In this document: in pieces, positions 34,094 through 43,562 of the stretch
Layout of the letters: every line of letters starts with the position of its first letter
How positions within the stretch are numbered: the stretch's first letter is position 1
DNA from: Paraburkholderia solitsugae
GTDB lineage: Bacteria; Pseudomonadota; Gammaproteobacteria; Burkholderiales; Burkholderiaceae
Assembly (NCBI RefSeq): GCF_013177695.1
Contig: NZ_WOEY01000159.1
Location: forward strand, 1 to 64,000
DNA: 64,000 bases
Direction of reading: 5' to 3'
Made by a program: the position numbers and the translations under genes
Notes under the pieces: generated by a model
What the model was told of the DNA's origin: nothing
Database searches by the model: none
What the model saw: the letters and a program-made list of their open reading frames with translations, nothing else

Positions 34094-35203
34094 ATGAACC
34101 GGCGTTCGACATGGCTGATCGCGTTGCGTGGCCTCATGCTGGCTTTCACGGTGACGGGATCCGGTTACGCCGTGGCGCAAGTTGCCACAACCGCCTCAGT
34201 CGCACACCGTCCGTTGCGGGTGATGATTGTGCCGATCGCGCCGTTCGTGCTGCCGCAGACTCATACACCGGCAGGTTTTAGCATCGACCTGTGGAACGAG
34301 GTGGCGCGTCGCATGCGCGTCGAATTCGCATGGACAGTAGCTTCGGCGCAGCCTGATTTGCTGCCCGCCGTGCAGCATGGTGATGCGGATGTCGCGATAT
34401 CCGCTATCACCATGACGCCGGAACGCGAAAAGGTCGTGGACTTCTCGCTTCCTTATTTCGACTCTGGATTACAGATCATGGTGCGCGCACGGAACGAAAG
34501 TACGTTTCTAGCCACATTCTGGTCCATTCCGTGGCGGCCCATTGGTCAGCTTCTGGGCGCGGCGATCAGTATCGCCTTCCTTCTCGCCAATCTGGTCTGG
34601 CTGATCGAACGGAGGAATGATCGCAATTTTCAGAAACCCTATGTGCGGGCGATCGGCGAAGGTCTATGGGTGACGATGTTAATCATTGCAACAGGCGAGC
34701 ACGGCGAACGCGATGCAAGCAACATGTGGAGGCGCATCCTGGTGCCCGCGATGTGGTTGATCGGCGTCGTGTTGATTGCCCAACTGACGGCAACGGTCAC
34801 TTCATCGCAAACCGTCGCGCGCCTCCAGTCAACCATTCAAGGCCCGGACGATCTTCCCGGCAAAACAATTGGCACGGTACCGGGGACCATTGCCGCGGAT
34901 TACCTGACCCAACGCGGCTTGCCATTTGTCAACGTGACCACCGCTGCTGATGGATTCCGCAAGCTCACGCAAGGCGACGTGCAGGCCATTGTCTATGATG
35001 CGCCGACCCTTCAGTACTGGGCAGCGAAACGCAGCAGTGGCGTGTTGCAAGTCGTCGGACCGGTCTTCCGCCCTGAAAAATACGGCATTGCCGTGGCTGA
35101 GGGCAGCGCGTTGCGCAAGGATATCAACGAGGCGCTGCTCGCGATGTACGAGGATGGAACCTACGAACAAATCTACGGCAAGTGGTTTGCAGCGGGGAAA
35201 TAG
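34094..35203 (+). CDS. GluR0-like receptor: periplasmic binding domain with ion-channel core
   Basis: 369 residues. Signal peptide (1-29), ligand-binding lobe S1 (about 40-143: TPAGFSIDLWNEVARRM), membrane helix (about 151-172), a re-entrant pore-like segment (about 187-205), second helix (about 215-236), and lobe S2 (about 243-369: ADGFRKLTQGDVQAIVYDAP). This is the prokaryotic ionotropic glutamate receptor layout, not that of an ABC binding protein. The filter region reads IATGEHGERD rather than the potassium-type TVGYGD, so ion selectivity is uncertain. AGGAGGGA precedes the ATG. No transporter genes adjacent. Confidence 0.82.
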   Translation: MNRRSTWLIALRGLMLAFTVTGSGYAVAQVATTASVAHRPLRVMIVPIAPFVLPQTHTPAGFSIDLWNEVARRMRVEFAWTVASAQPDLLPAVQHGDADVAISAITMTPEREKVVDFSLPYFDSGLQIMVRARNESTFLATFWSIPWRPIGQLLGAAISIAFLLANLVWLIERRNDRNFQKPYVRAIGEGLWVTMLIIATGEHGERDASNMWRRILVPAMWLIGVVLIAQLTATVTSSQTVARLQSTIQGPDDLPGKTIGTVPGTIAADYLTQRGLPFVNVTTAADGFRKLTQGDVQAIVYDAPTLQYWAAKRSSGVLQVVGPVFRPEKYGIAVAEGSALRKDINEALLAMYEDGTYEQIYGKWFAAGK

Positions 35204-35360
35204 ACGTTCGAGTATGTCTGCGTTGGGTGGGGCGTTCGCGACTGCTGTCGATGAGCAAGCGAAACTCGAACGACTACATTGAACTCCAGCCAGTGACTGG
35301 AAATGGCCGGACTGAGTCCGATGACGATCGGCTCAGAACGACCCTGATTCGAACAACTCC

Positions 35361-36554
35361 TTACGCACCGCCTCTGGCTAGCTCTGATGTGGCCGCAGCA
35401 TCCGCGTCGTGTTCCAGGATCACGCGCACCTCTTTCATCCAGCTGGCCATCGTCGCGTCGCGTTCATTGGGGTCATTGAAATCGGTACGATAGAACTGAC
35501 CTGCCTGGCGAGCGACGGCCTGAACGTGAGATGTTCGCGCATGGCGAAGGCGCTCGTAGCGAGCGAGACGATCTGAAAGACTATCCATGGTCGCTCCTTT
35601 AAGCAGGACACCGAGCGTATAGGCGTCTTCTATAGCTTGACCGGCACCTTGACCGAGATGAGGGACCATCGGATGAGCAGCATCCCCCATCAATGTCGCA
35701 CAACCCTTGTTCCAGTGCGATAGAGGCGCGCGATCGTAAATGCCCCACACATAAGTCTCGGTGAGCGCCGCGATCGTCTGCCCGACACGTTCGTCCCAAC
35801 CCCGGTATTGCGCTGCGAGTGCGAAAAGGTCACCCAGTGCGGACCATGATTCCGCTGAGTCCCGATCGGTTGGGACGAATGCCACGATGTTAAGCATTTT
35901 GCCGGCGGATACGGGGTAGCATAAAAAACTACTACCTGCGCCCATCCACAAGTACAAACCCCGCGCCTGTTTTGCCCACTGGAGCTTCTCGATGGGCACC
36001 ATGCCACGATAGGCCATGACTCCCTCGCTCGTCGCAAGCGTGTCGAATCCGAGCTGTTGACGAACGACAGAACGAATTCCGTCAGCGCCGATGACCAGAT
36101 TGCTTGTTGTGCGGGTACCATTCTCAAAAGTGAGGGTGATGCCGTCGCTGCCTTCCATCAGGTCGGCGCAGCGATGGCCGAGACGAAAACTTGACGGGGC
36201 AAGCGCACTCGCCAGAATGTCAAGGAATTCGGCTCGATGGACGTTGTACCCCTGACCGGCGTCCGAGAGTGGGACGCCACCGCTTGGGGCCCCGGTCTCG
36301 ATCGGTTCGCCGATAGCGTTCATCAATCGAACGCCGGCGGTCGGCGATCCAATCTTGCGCAGTGCGTCCCCAAACCCCAGTTTGTCGAGGAGGCGCGTCG
36401 CGTTTGGGTGAAGCGTCACACCCGCGCCAATTTCCCGGAATTGTTTGGCCTGCTCGTAGATACAAATTTCATGCCCCGAATCTCGCAAGGCCGCAGCGGT
36501 CACCAGACCACCAATTCCGCCTCCGATAATCGCAATTTTTAGCGTGTCTGCCAT
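35361..36554 (-). CDS. FAD-dependent aromatic hydroxylase (salicylate/3-hydroxybenzoate type)
   Basis: 397 residues, single-component class A flavin monooxygenase using NAD(P)H and O2. Present: IIGGGIGGL (8-16), the DG motif IGADGIRSVVR and GDAAHPMVPHLGQGAGQAI. The family hydroxylates salicylate, 3- or 4-hydroxybenzoate, 6-hydroxynicotinate and similar rings. It belongs on the same strand as the Rieske oxygenase unit at 37.5-41.4 kb but is now separated from it by an IS5-family element, which may cut it off from the upstream promoter. Confidence 0.88.
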   Translation of the reverse strand: MADTLKIAIIGGGIGGLVTAAALRDSGHEICIYEQAKQFREIGAGVTLHPNATRLLDKLGFGDALRKIGSPTAGVRLMNAIGEPIETGAPSGGVPLSDAGQGYNVHRAEFLDILASALAPSSFRLGHRCADLMEGSDGITLTFENGTRTTSNLVIGADGIRSVVRQQLGFDTLATSEGVMAYRGMVPIEKLQWAKQARGLYLWMGAGSSFLCYPVSAGKMLNIVAFVPTDRDSAESWSALGDLFALAAQYRGWDERVGQTIAALTETYVWGIYDRAPLSHWNKGCATLMGDAAHPMVPHLGQGAGQAIEDAYTLGVLLKGATMDSLSDRLARYERLRHARTSHVQAVARQAGQFYRTDFNDPNERDATMASWMKEVRVILEHDADAAATSELARGGA

Positions 36555-36628
36555 GTCAATGTCCCATCCTTTATTGCGCTCGACTCAGTGAGCGGTTCAT
36601 ACCAGTGGTCTTCTTCAAACTTCTCTTA

Positions 36629-37541
36629 GAGGCCAGTTCAAAAAGGCTGCTCCGTACGCCTGAAGATGTTCCAGCAGACGAGGGCGCAGCCGAATTTCAA
36701 GAATGCTTCGTGAATGTCAGCTCGACGATCGAAGCGTATGCGAAGACGACGGAAGTTGTGGAGCCACGAGTGAGTCCGTTCAACGACCCAACGGAATTTG
36801 CCCAGACCACTGCCATGTTCAGTGCGGCGCCTTGCGATCACCGGTTTGATGCCGCGTTCGCGCAATCGTTGACGATGCGGATCGGAATCGTAACCACGAT
36901 CGGCATAGATGACCTTGGGTCTCTGAAGTGGTCGGCCGCGCGCGCCGCGGATCGGGGGAATCGCGTCGACCAGCGGCAGCAACTGGGTGACGTCGTTGCG
37001 GTTCGCGCCGGTCAGGATGGCGCTGATGGGAACGCCATTGGCGTCTACGAGGATGTGGTGCTTGGAACCGGGTCGCGAGCGATCCGTGGGGTTCGGGCCA
37101 GTTTTTCGCCCGCCCCAACTGCTCGTACCGACGAGGAATCGACGGCAGCGTATGAAAGATCGATCTGCCCGGCCTCGCGCAACTTGTCGAGCAGCAGTTC
37201 GTGCAGTCGATCCCATACTCCTGCTTTGCGCCAGTCGTTCAGCCGTCGCCAGCAGGTCGCGCCGGAGCCAAAGCCCAATACGGTCGGCAGGTGGTTCCAT
37301 CGCAGACCGGTTTTCAACACGAACAGGATGCCATTCAACGCCGCCCGATCCGATACGCGTGGGCGACCAGGATGCTCTTTGCGCCGGGGCTTGGGCGGTG
37401 GCAGTAACGGTTCGATCAGTGTCCACAATTCGTCATCAATGATCGGCGCTTCCATCCCTTGGGTTCCGTTGTTCAGACGTCCAAGGTTAACAGCTTGCCG
37501 AGAAAGTAAACAGCCCCCTCAGGGGTTTTTGAACTGGCCTC
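36629..37541 (-). mobile_element. IS5-family insertion sequence (IS427-like), 913 bp
   Basis: Terminal inverted repeats GAGGCCAGTTCAAAAA (36629-36644) and its complement (37526-37541) match over 16 bp. The flanking triplets TTA (36626-36628 and 37542-37544) are a 3-bp target duplication of the TNA kind used by this group. The inside holds one transposase in two overlapping frames. The right-hand TTA is also the reverse of the porin stop codon TAA, so the element inserted exactly at the end of the porin gene without altering the protein. Confidence 0.93.
36638..37455 (-). CDS. IS5-family transposase, made by programmed frameshift
   Basis: Two overlapping frames. Frame A (37455-37045, 136 residues) has the N-terminal DDELWTLIEPLLPPPKPR domain and the first catalytic Asp (VDSSSVRA). 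Frame B (ending 36638) supplies the second Asp (IYADRGYDSDP) and the Glu (WVVERTHSWL). The junction is a run of five A in GGGCGAAAAACTGG (37102-37106 as T on the plus strand), where a -1 shift joins the frames, as is usual for this group. All DDE residues are present, so the enzyme is probably active. Confidence 0.9.
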
Positions 37542-38615
37542 TTAGAAGGAATGCCGTATCCCAATGTCTCCGCCGATGCTAGTCCCGGGTGTGCCTCTAA
37601 GGAGGCTGGTATCGGTCACAGACAGTCCAGTGCGCATCGCACCGTGATTGTTCACAGTCCCGATCTGGGCATACAGCGAGGTGCGCGGCGAGAGGTGATA
37701 GCTCGCGCCGACGGCAGCCAGCACTGAATGATTCACCGTATCGTCCCGGTCAGTCGTGTACCAAACGCCCCCGTTCAGTTCCACCGACGGCGTGAGGCGA
37801 AAATCGACCCCGCCTCCATAGATATTGGAATTGAAAGAGTGCGCCACCTTGTAATTTACAAAAGATGCCTTGAAAGTCAGCGACCCAAACGTATATCCCG
37901 CTCCCATAGTTCGACCTTCGAAAGCCACTGTGCTCGGAACGGGCGTTTGAACCGTGCCGCCACTATTTCCGTCATAGATCGCTGCGTTCATCATGAGCGG
38001 GCCATTTTCGTACTTAAGACTGCCTGACCACTGCCGCCCTGCCGAGAAATCGCCCGCTGACCCACCCAGAGCGAGCATGGCCTGGCCCTGAAACCCGGCA
38101 AGCTTCGGGCTTGTGTAAGTCACGGCGTTGGAATTGAAAGCGCCCGTAACAGCCACGTTCTCCGCATATAGCAGGAGGGCGCTGGCGAACCCCGAATAAT
38201 TCCGGGGATCCGACTCGTAGAGAGCGATGAAGAACGGAGAGCGTTGCAAGCCAGCCTTGACAGCACCAAAATCACCGTCGAGTCCGACCCAGGCCTGTCG
38301 CCCGAAGAAGTTGCCATTCGAACTGTTGAACCCACCGTTGGCGACGTTGATCCCACTTTCGAGCCTGAACTCCGCCTTCAGTCCCGAGCCAAGGTCCTCA
38401 ACACCCAGCATGCCGAACAGCGACGGGCCGCCGCCACCATCCGCCACGGCAAACGACTTGCCCGCATTGCCACCAGACGCACTCGCGGTCTTGCTCGAAA
38501 AGGTAATTGCGGCGTCTGCAATCCCGTAAAGCGTAACACTCGACTGAGCGTTGGCCGTACTCGCTGTCGCCGCCACGACGACGCCTGATGCCAGTTTCAG
38601 CTTGCTGATCTTCAT
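37542..38615 (-). CDS. Outer-membrane porin, OmpC-like (Porin_4), second
   Basis: 357 residues with a Sec signal (1-23, ending ANA), the family opening QSSVTLYGIADAAI and C-terminal GIRHSF with the terminal Phe. Distinct from the porin at 3974. It lies between the ferredoxin gene and the FAD monooxygenase gene, so it likely serves uptake of the aromatic substrate of this unit. The IS5-family element lies directly after its stop codon and supplies the downstream sequence of its mRNA. Confidence 0.93.
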   Translation of the reverse strand: MKISKLKLASGVVVAATASTANAQSSVTLYGIADAAITFSSKTASASGGNAGKSFAVADGGGGPSLFGMLGVEDLGSGLKAEFRLESGINVANGGFNSSNGNFFGRQAWVGLDGDFGAVKAGLQRSPFFIALYESDPRNYSGFASALLLYAENVAVTGAFNSNAVTYTSPKLAGFQGQAMLALGGSAGDFSAGRQWSGSLKYENGPLMMNAAIYDGNSGGTVQTPVPSTVAFEGRTMGAGYTFGSLTFKASFVNYKVAHSFNSNIYGGGVDFRLTPSVELNGGVWYTTDRDDTVNHSVLAAVGASYHLSPRTSLYAQIGTVNNHGAMRTGLSVTDTSLLRGTPGTSIGGDIGIRHSF

Positions 38616-38781
38616 AGTTTGTTCGTCTCCGGTAACTATTTCGCATGTCTAATTAACCTGAATGAACTGACACCATCATTCCAATGCAACTGCCACGTCC
38701 AACACCCATTTCTGCACACCCAGTCCATACGTCTTTGCGGCACCAGATCCTATCCGAGCGGTCGGACGCAGCGCGATCTTC

Positions 38782-39102
38782 TCAGCTCTGCGACTCGGGT
38801 ATATGAACTGTCAAGCCATCCATCTCTGAGGTGACAGCTATCTGGCAGGAGAGCCTTGAGTCGGATCTCACTTGATTTGCAAACGTGAGCATCTCCCTCT
38901 CCACGTCGCCTGGCTCGCCCAGGACCGGCCACCACTCTGTCGGCACATGGACCTGACAGGTGGCACACGCACAGGCCCCACCGCATTCTGCATCGATGCC
39001 GGCCAGACCGTTGCTCACTGCCGCCCTCATCAGGCTTTGCCCCTCGACAGCGCGAACGGCGTGCAGACGGCCATTGAAGTCAATAAAGTTTACGGTTGTC
39101 AT
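38782..39102 (-). CDS. [2Fe-2S] ferredoxin for a Rieske oxygenase
   Basis: 106 residues of the putidaredoxin/adrenodoxin type. Cluster ligands are C40-x5-C46-x2-C49 (ECGGACACATC) and C86 (LSCQIAV). Carries electrons from the reductase encoded next door to the Rieske oxygenase. The ATG at 39102 is preceded by GGAAT with a normal gap; another in-frame ATG at 39126 is jammed against GGCGG. 34 bp downstream of the reductase gene. Confidence 0.88.
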   Translation of the reverse strand: MTTVNFIDFNGRLHAVRAVEGQSLMRAAVSNGLAGIDAECGGACACATCQVHVPTEWWPVLGEPGDVEREMLTFANQVRSDSRLSCQIAVTSEMDGLTVHIPESQS

Positions 39103-39136
39103 ATCAATTCCAAATTTACTCAGCATCCGCCTGGTA

Positions 39137-40357
39137 TCAGGTAAGCACCTTGATAATAGGCGTGTTCAAATCTGCTAATAGAACTTCGTCTGGACGTGCA
39201 CCATGTGTTATCGCTTTCTTAAGTGCGAGGAATTCCCCGGGACTATTCATGCACTCGGCGGCACAAAGCGCCCCATTTCTCAGATGAAAAACCAGAAACG
39301 TCCCTTTGGATACATCGTCGCGAACCAAGATCTCATCCGCGAGGCCCGGCAAGCCTGCGATCTGTAGCGTGAAGTCATACTGTTGCGACCAAAACCATGG
39401 GAGTTCATGGGGAGGAAAATCGCGCTGCGCGATGAGACAAGACAGACGTTTTGCTTGCTCAATCGCACTCGGTACACTTTCCAGCGTGAAGATCCCTTCA
39501 AAATTGGCCACCGGTCTCAGCGTTACATCGCCAACCGCATACACATCGGGATGACTGGTTCTCCCTTCGCTGTCAACCCGGATACCGCGTTCCTCCGGGA
39601 TTCCCGTTCCTTCGAGTAGCGCAACATTAGGCTGCGCGCCAATGCCAGCGAGAATGACGTCGCATTCGATACGCTCCCCATCATTGAATCGAAGTCCGGA
39701 GACCTTCCCTTCGCTGCCAACAATCTCGGCAACATCACCCAGAAAGCGGAATTCGACACCATTGCTTTCGTGGATCCTCAAGAGGCGCGCTGCCAGTTCG
39801 GGCGAAGCAGACCGCGAGAGCAGGCGCGCCTCGCGTTCGACAATCATTACTTCCAGACCGAGCTGTCTAGCCGTGGCCGCGACCTCCAGTCCGACGTATC
39901 CGCCACCCATAACTACGATGCGCTTCGATGCATCCAGACACGATCGCAATAGTGCCGCGTCAGTTACGTCGCGCAAATAGATCACGCCACGCAATTCACT
40001 GCCAGGTAGAGTCAGCCGTCGAGGCCTCGCACCAGTAGCGAAGACGAGCTTGTCAAAATCGATCGTCTCGCCATCTTCCAGGATTATTCTCTTTTCCTTT
40101 GTTTCGACCTCTTTTACTACGCTGTTCAGTCGTAAGTCGATACCTGCCTGCTCATACGTAGCGAGCGGCTTCAGCAAGAGATCATCTAGAGTAATCTCGC
40201 TGCGCAGCCAGCCTTTAGAGAGCGGCGGCCGCTGATAGGGTGGCGCACTCTCGTTCCCAACAAGGGTCACCTGGCCTTCATAGCCATATTGCCGGAGGTA
40301 AGTCGCAACACTGCCTCCTGCGTGACCGGCGCCGACGATGACTACGTGTTCTGCCAT
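39137..40357 (-). CDS. FAD-dependent ferredoxin reductase
   Basis: 406 residues; NAD(P)H-linked FAD protein of the rhodocoxin/putidaredoxin reductase family. FAD motif IVGAGHAGG at the N-terminus, PPYQRPPLSKGWL after it, NAD motif VMGGGYVGLE in the middle, and the FAD closing segment PDVYAVGDV. Reduces the ferredoxin encoded downstream. The ATG at 40357 has GGAG with an 8-nt gap, and an upstream in-frame GTG is too close to that site. Confidence 0.92.
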   Translation of the reverse strand: MAEHVVIVGAGHAGGSVATYLRQYGYEGQVTLVGNESAPPYQRPPLSKGWLRSEITLDDLLLKPLATYEQAGIDLRLNSVVKEVETKEKRIILEDGETIDFDKLVFATGARPRRLTLPGSELRGVIYLRDVTDAALLRSCLDASKRIVVMGGGYVGLEVAATARQLGLEVMIVEREARLLSRSASPELAARLLRIHESNGVEFRFLGDVAEIVGSEGKVSGLRFNDGERIECDVILAGIGAQPNVALLEGTGIPEERGIRVDSEGRTSHPDVYAVGDVTLRPVANFEGIFTLESVPSAIEQAKRLSCLIAQRDFPPHELPWFWSQQYDFTLQIAGLPGLADEILVRDDVSKGTFLVFHLRNGALCAAECMNSPGEFLALKKAITHGARPDEVLLADLNTPIIKVLT

Positions 40358-40419
40358 GCTGCTCACTCCAAACTGGGATTCGACTGTGTCTGCCGGTGAG
40401 TACCAATGCGAAACACACC

Positions 40420-41445
40420 TCAGCGCACGCTCTCTTTTTCGATCAAGCCATCAACCATGCGCCGCATTCGGCGCGGCCCCGCATCGATCGCGATCTTGAT
40501 TGTCTTGAGATGAGTAAATCGTTTTTCATTGGTTGCGATACCTTCGAGGACAACGCGATCCTCGTCAAACGCCACTCGGAAGTCCGCGGACAGCGTCGCA
40601 TCCAGGTCCGGATTGGCGACAAAATTTCTCACGTACAACCAATGGTCAATGGTCGTTTCCTCGTCAACTGGCGTCATGAAATGACAACCATAGAGCTGCA
40701 TGCAGTTCTCGCGATTGCCTTTTTCCGCGCCGGTACCTGTGGGGGCACAACCAGCGTCAACGATGGTGATGCTCGGAGCATAGTAGTGGTACTGTTGCCA
40801 GCGGTCCACGTTGCCCGAGAAGTTTCCATACTTTGCAAACAGCGGAATCGGCGGGGCGTCGTTGATATATCGCCACGTCACGATTTTTCTTTCCTGTTGT
40901 TCGTGTTGGATCGGGACATTGTTACCGGCTGAATTTCCCAAAGTCGTTTGGTGTACGAAACTCACGTGAGCCGGATCACACAGATTGTCACAAAGACTGA
41001 GATAGTTCGTGCGATAGACCTGCGCATCACCCTCCACTGCTCTCCATGCCGGATCGTGATACTGCGGCAAATCGAACACCTTCGAGACGTCAGCGAGTGC
41101 AGGTTCCCCCATCCAGATCCACACGAGCCCCATATTTTCATGCGTCGGAAACGTCTGAACCGTAGCGTTGGCCGGAATCATTTCCTGCCCGGGAATATGC
41201 GTGCATTTCCCGCTGCAATCGAACACAACCCCGTGATAACCACACTCAATCGAGTCACCCTTAAGTCGTCCCATCGACAGAGGCAAGAGACGGTGCGGAC
41301 ATGCATCCTCCATCGCTACGACCTTCCCATCCTGGGACCGGAACAACACCACGTCTCGCTCGACCACGCGATGAGCCGACAAATCTCGGCCGACGTTCCG
41401 CGACCAGGTCAGGGGATACCAAGTGTTAAGCACGTATTGACTCAT
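40420..41445 (-). CDS. Rieske non-heme iron oxygenase, terminal component (VanA-like)
   Basis: 341 residues. Rieske cluster ligands C49-x-H51 and C68-x2-H71, and catalytic iron ligands H160 and H165 in DPAHVSFVHQ with bridging D157. The sequence resembles vanillate O-demethylase and phthalate-type oxygenases that act as single-subunit trimers; no beta subunit is present. The separate ferredoxin and reductase downstream make a three-component system, unlike VanAB, whose reductase is fused. First gene of the unit; its promoter faces TetR across three inverted repeats. Substrate unknown. Confidence 0.92.
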   Translation of the reverse strand: MSQYVLNTWYPLTWSRNVGRDLSAHRVVERDVVLFRSQDGKVVAMEDACPHRLLPLSMGRLKGDSIECGYHGVVFDCSGKCTHIPGQEMIPANATVQTFPTHENMGLVWIWMGEPALADVSKVFDLPQYHDPAWRAVEGDAQVYRTNYLSLCDNLCDPAHVSFVHQTTLGNSAGNNVPIQHEQQERKIVTWRYINDAPPIPLFAKYGNFSGNVDRWQQYHYYAPSITIVDAGCAPTGTGAEKGNRENCMQLYGCHFMTPVDEETTIDHWLYVRNFVANPDLDATLSADFRVAFDEDRVVLEGIATNEKRFTHLKTIKIAIDAGPRRMRRMVDGLIEKESVR

Positions 41446-41459
41446 CGCCTCCTCCTAAG

Positions 41460-41520
41460 TTGAGCATTCGCTCAATTATTTCTTGAGCGTTTGCTCAAAC
41501 TTACTTGAATGTTTGCTCAA
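41460..41520. promoter_or_regulatory. Three tandem TetR-type operators
   Basis: TTGAGCATTCGCTCAA (41460-41475), TTGAGCGTTTGCTCAA (41483-41498) and TTGAATGTTTGCTCAA (41505-41520). The first two have perfect 6-bp arms around 4 bp; the third has two mismatches in the left arm. Start-to-start spacing is 23 and 22 bp, about two helical turns, so the sites lie on one face of the DNA. They fill the promoter region between the Rieske oxygenase and TetR genes. Confidence 0.88.
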
Positions 41521-41623
41521 ATGCAAGCCCCGGTCGGTTGTGGCTTATAATGAGCCGCCCGATCGCTAGACCCCGGCACAGCAAGGGCCCATGCCGGATT
41601 TGGTACGAGAACCGCGAGGATCA

Positions 41624-42322
41624 ATGACTACAGATTTCGAACAGAAGCCCAGTGCCGCACGAGCGAAGGCTGCGCCATCGGCAACGAAACCGAAGCGAAC
41701 AAGGGCAAAAAAAACTGGGAAGACAACGGCGGAAATCATCCTGGCTGCCGCCCACATCGTCTTTGCCAAGGCGGGCTACGACGGAGCGAGCGTCGAACGC
41801 ATCAGCAAGCAAGCGAAGTGCAATGAGAGCCTCCTCTACTATCATTTCGGCAGTAAGGACGGCCTCTTCGCGGCGGTACTGGAGAATACTTATCGCCAAC
41901 TCGCGGAATCAAACTCTGCGCTCGAAATTGACCTTGATGATCCGGTTAGTGCGCTATCGCAAGTCGTTCTAAATATGTGGGATTACTGCCAAAAGAATCC
42001 CGATCTCTTTCTCATTCTAAATACCGAAAATCTTCTCAAAGGGAAGCATCTGGGAAAGCTCGTCACCCCCCGTCAGTTCCTGTCGCCTGCGGTAACGCAG
42101 CTTCGCCACACGATTGAAAGAGGCGTAGAGAAAGGAATATTCCGCGCGGATATCGACATTGACGAACTTTATATAACCGCGATGGCGTTGGCGTGCTTCT
42201 ATTTGTTGAATCGGTACACGTTGAGCGCCTTCTTTGGAAAAAATCTGATGGATGTGGACGCTCGCGATCGGTGGGGGCAAGTGATGGTAGATACGATTCT
42301 ACGGACGGCACAAGTCGCATAG
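41624..42322 (+). CDS. TetR-family repressor
   Basis: 232 residues: a basic N-terminal tail of about 30 residues rich in Lys and Ala, a TetR helix-turn-helix (about 33-85; VERISKQAKCNESLLYYHFG) and an all-helical ligand domain. The ATG at 41624 follows GAGG with a 4-nt gap; an ATG 33 bp earlier lacks one. Divergent from the Rieske oxygenase gene with three matching palindromes between them, so it almost certainly represses that unit and itself. The ligand is probably the aromatic substrate or a product. Confidence 0.92.
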   Translation: MTTDFEQKPSAARAKAAPSATKPKRTRAKKTGKTTAEIILAAAHIVFAKAGYDGASVERISKQAKCNESLLYYHFGSKDGLFAAVLENTYRQLAESNSALEIDLDDPVSALSQVVLNMWDYCQKNPDLFLILNTENLLKGKHLGKLVTPRQFLSPAVTQLRHTIERGVEKGIFRADIDIDELYITAMALACFYLLNRYTLSAFFGKNLMDVDARDRWGQVMVDTILRTAQVA

Positions 42323-42433
42323 AGATCAGTACTGGGTCGATTATCTCATCGCCCGGCAGGTCGAACGTATGACCTTTACAAATACGATTATTGAATCGAT
42401 GATTCGGCGATTCCGAAGGCTTTGACGCCGTCT

Positions 42434-43357
42434 TTAACTGGCGACGCGTCCTCTCTGGCTCCTGGGGGCCAGCCAGTCCTGAAACGCAGCCGCCATGAAA
42501 TCCGAGAATGCGCGGGCGGATGGCTTCGCAGATCGACCGGCCGGAAGCACGACATTGACGTCCGCTGATCCCATCTTCCAATCGGGGAGCACGCGCATCA
42601 ACTGGCCCGTTTCCAGTTCGTTCATCACGCTGAGATCACCGGTCGAGAGAATGCCGAGTCCAGCGACGGCCGCCGCAACGGCCGCGTCCGTGCCGTTCAG
42701 GATAAATCGTCCCTCGACGTGCACAGAGCTGGACATTCCGTCCCGCTGAAACGCCCATCCTTCCGCGCCTCGGCCTGCCGGGCCGACGATGATCGCGTGG
42801 TGCGCGAGGTCGCCGGGAACCGCTGGAGTCCCCGCTCTCGCCAGATATGCATGTGCCGCGACAACAACACGATGCACCGTTCCGATCTTGCGGGCGACGG
42901 CCGTGGAATCTTCAAGAACGCCAATGCGCAATGCGACGTCGATCGACTCGCCCACCAGATCTTGCCGATCATCGTTGAGTATGAATTCGATGCGCAGACC
43001 GGGGTGCTGATCAGTGAAACGTGTCAGATGCGGCAGGACGCCACGTATTGCGGAGCCAGAGGACATGGCGACGCGTAGGATGCCGCGCAGCTCACCAGTG
43101 CCGCGAGCGGCGTGATCGGCCTCTTCGAGAGCCACCAGAACGGACTCGATTCGAGACAGATAGTCGGAGCCTGCTTCGGTGAGCGTCACAGCTCGAGTGG
43201 TTCGAACAAAGAGCGCGACACCAACTTGCTTTTCGAGGGCGGCCACGATCCGCGACGCCGTGGGCTGGGAAATGCCCATCTCGCGCCCAGCAACGGAAAA
43301 ACTCCCGCTCCTCGCGACGCGGGTGAACAGTTGCAACGAGAAGAACCTGTCATTCAT
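42434..43357 (-). CDS. LysR-family regulator (CrgA-like branch)
   Basis: 307 residues with an N-terminal winged HTH (FSVAGREMGISQPTASRIVA) and a LysR binding domain. The opening MNDRFFSLQLFTRVARSGSF and the GxLRVAMSSGSAIRGVLPHL pattern belong to the branch that often sits divergent from oxidoreductases. Here the divergent gene, 205 bp away, is an Old Yellow Enzyme homologue, its likely target. Confidence 0.9.
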   Translation of the reverse strand: MNDRFFSLQLFTRVARSGSFSVAGREMGISQPTASRIVAALEKQVGVALFVRTTRAVTLTEAGSDYLSRIESVLVALEEADHAARGTGELRGILRVAMSSGSAIRGVLPHLTRFTDQHPGLRIEFILNDDRQDLVGESIDVALRIGVLEDSTAVARKIGTVHRVVVAAHAYLARAGTPAVPGDLAHHAIIVGPAGRGAEGWAFQRDGMSSSVHVEGRFILNGTDAAVAAAVAGLGILSTGDLSVMNELETGQLMRVLPDWKMGSADVNVVLPAGRSAKPSARAFSDFMAAAFQDWLAPRSQRGRVAS

Positions 43358-43562
43358 TTAGAAATCGCATTTAACAAATTCATTTTTTCAGACTACCGCG
43401 AATTTCTGAATAAGCCAATCCTTGTGGAAGTTGCGTCCGAAAGGCCAAACATGATCGGGATCGCCGTCATGGCCCCACGCGCCATTCGAGCCGCAGTGCT
43501 CTCGCCCGCCCGATCCGGCGGGAGTCTCCAAGAATTAGTGCCATTTTTCAGGAACATTAGTC

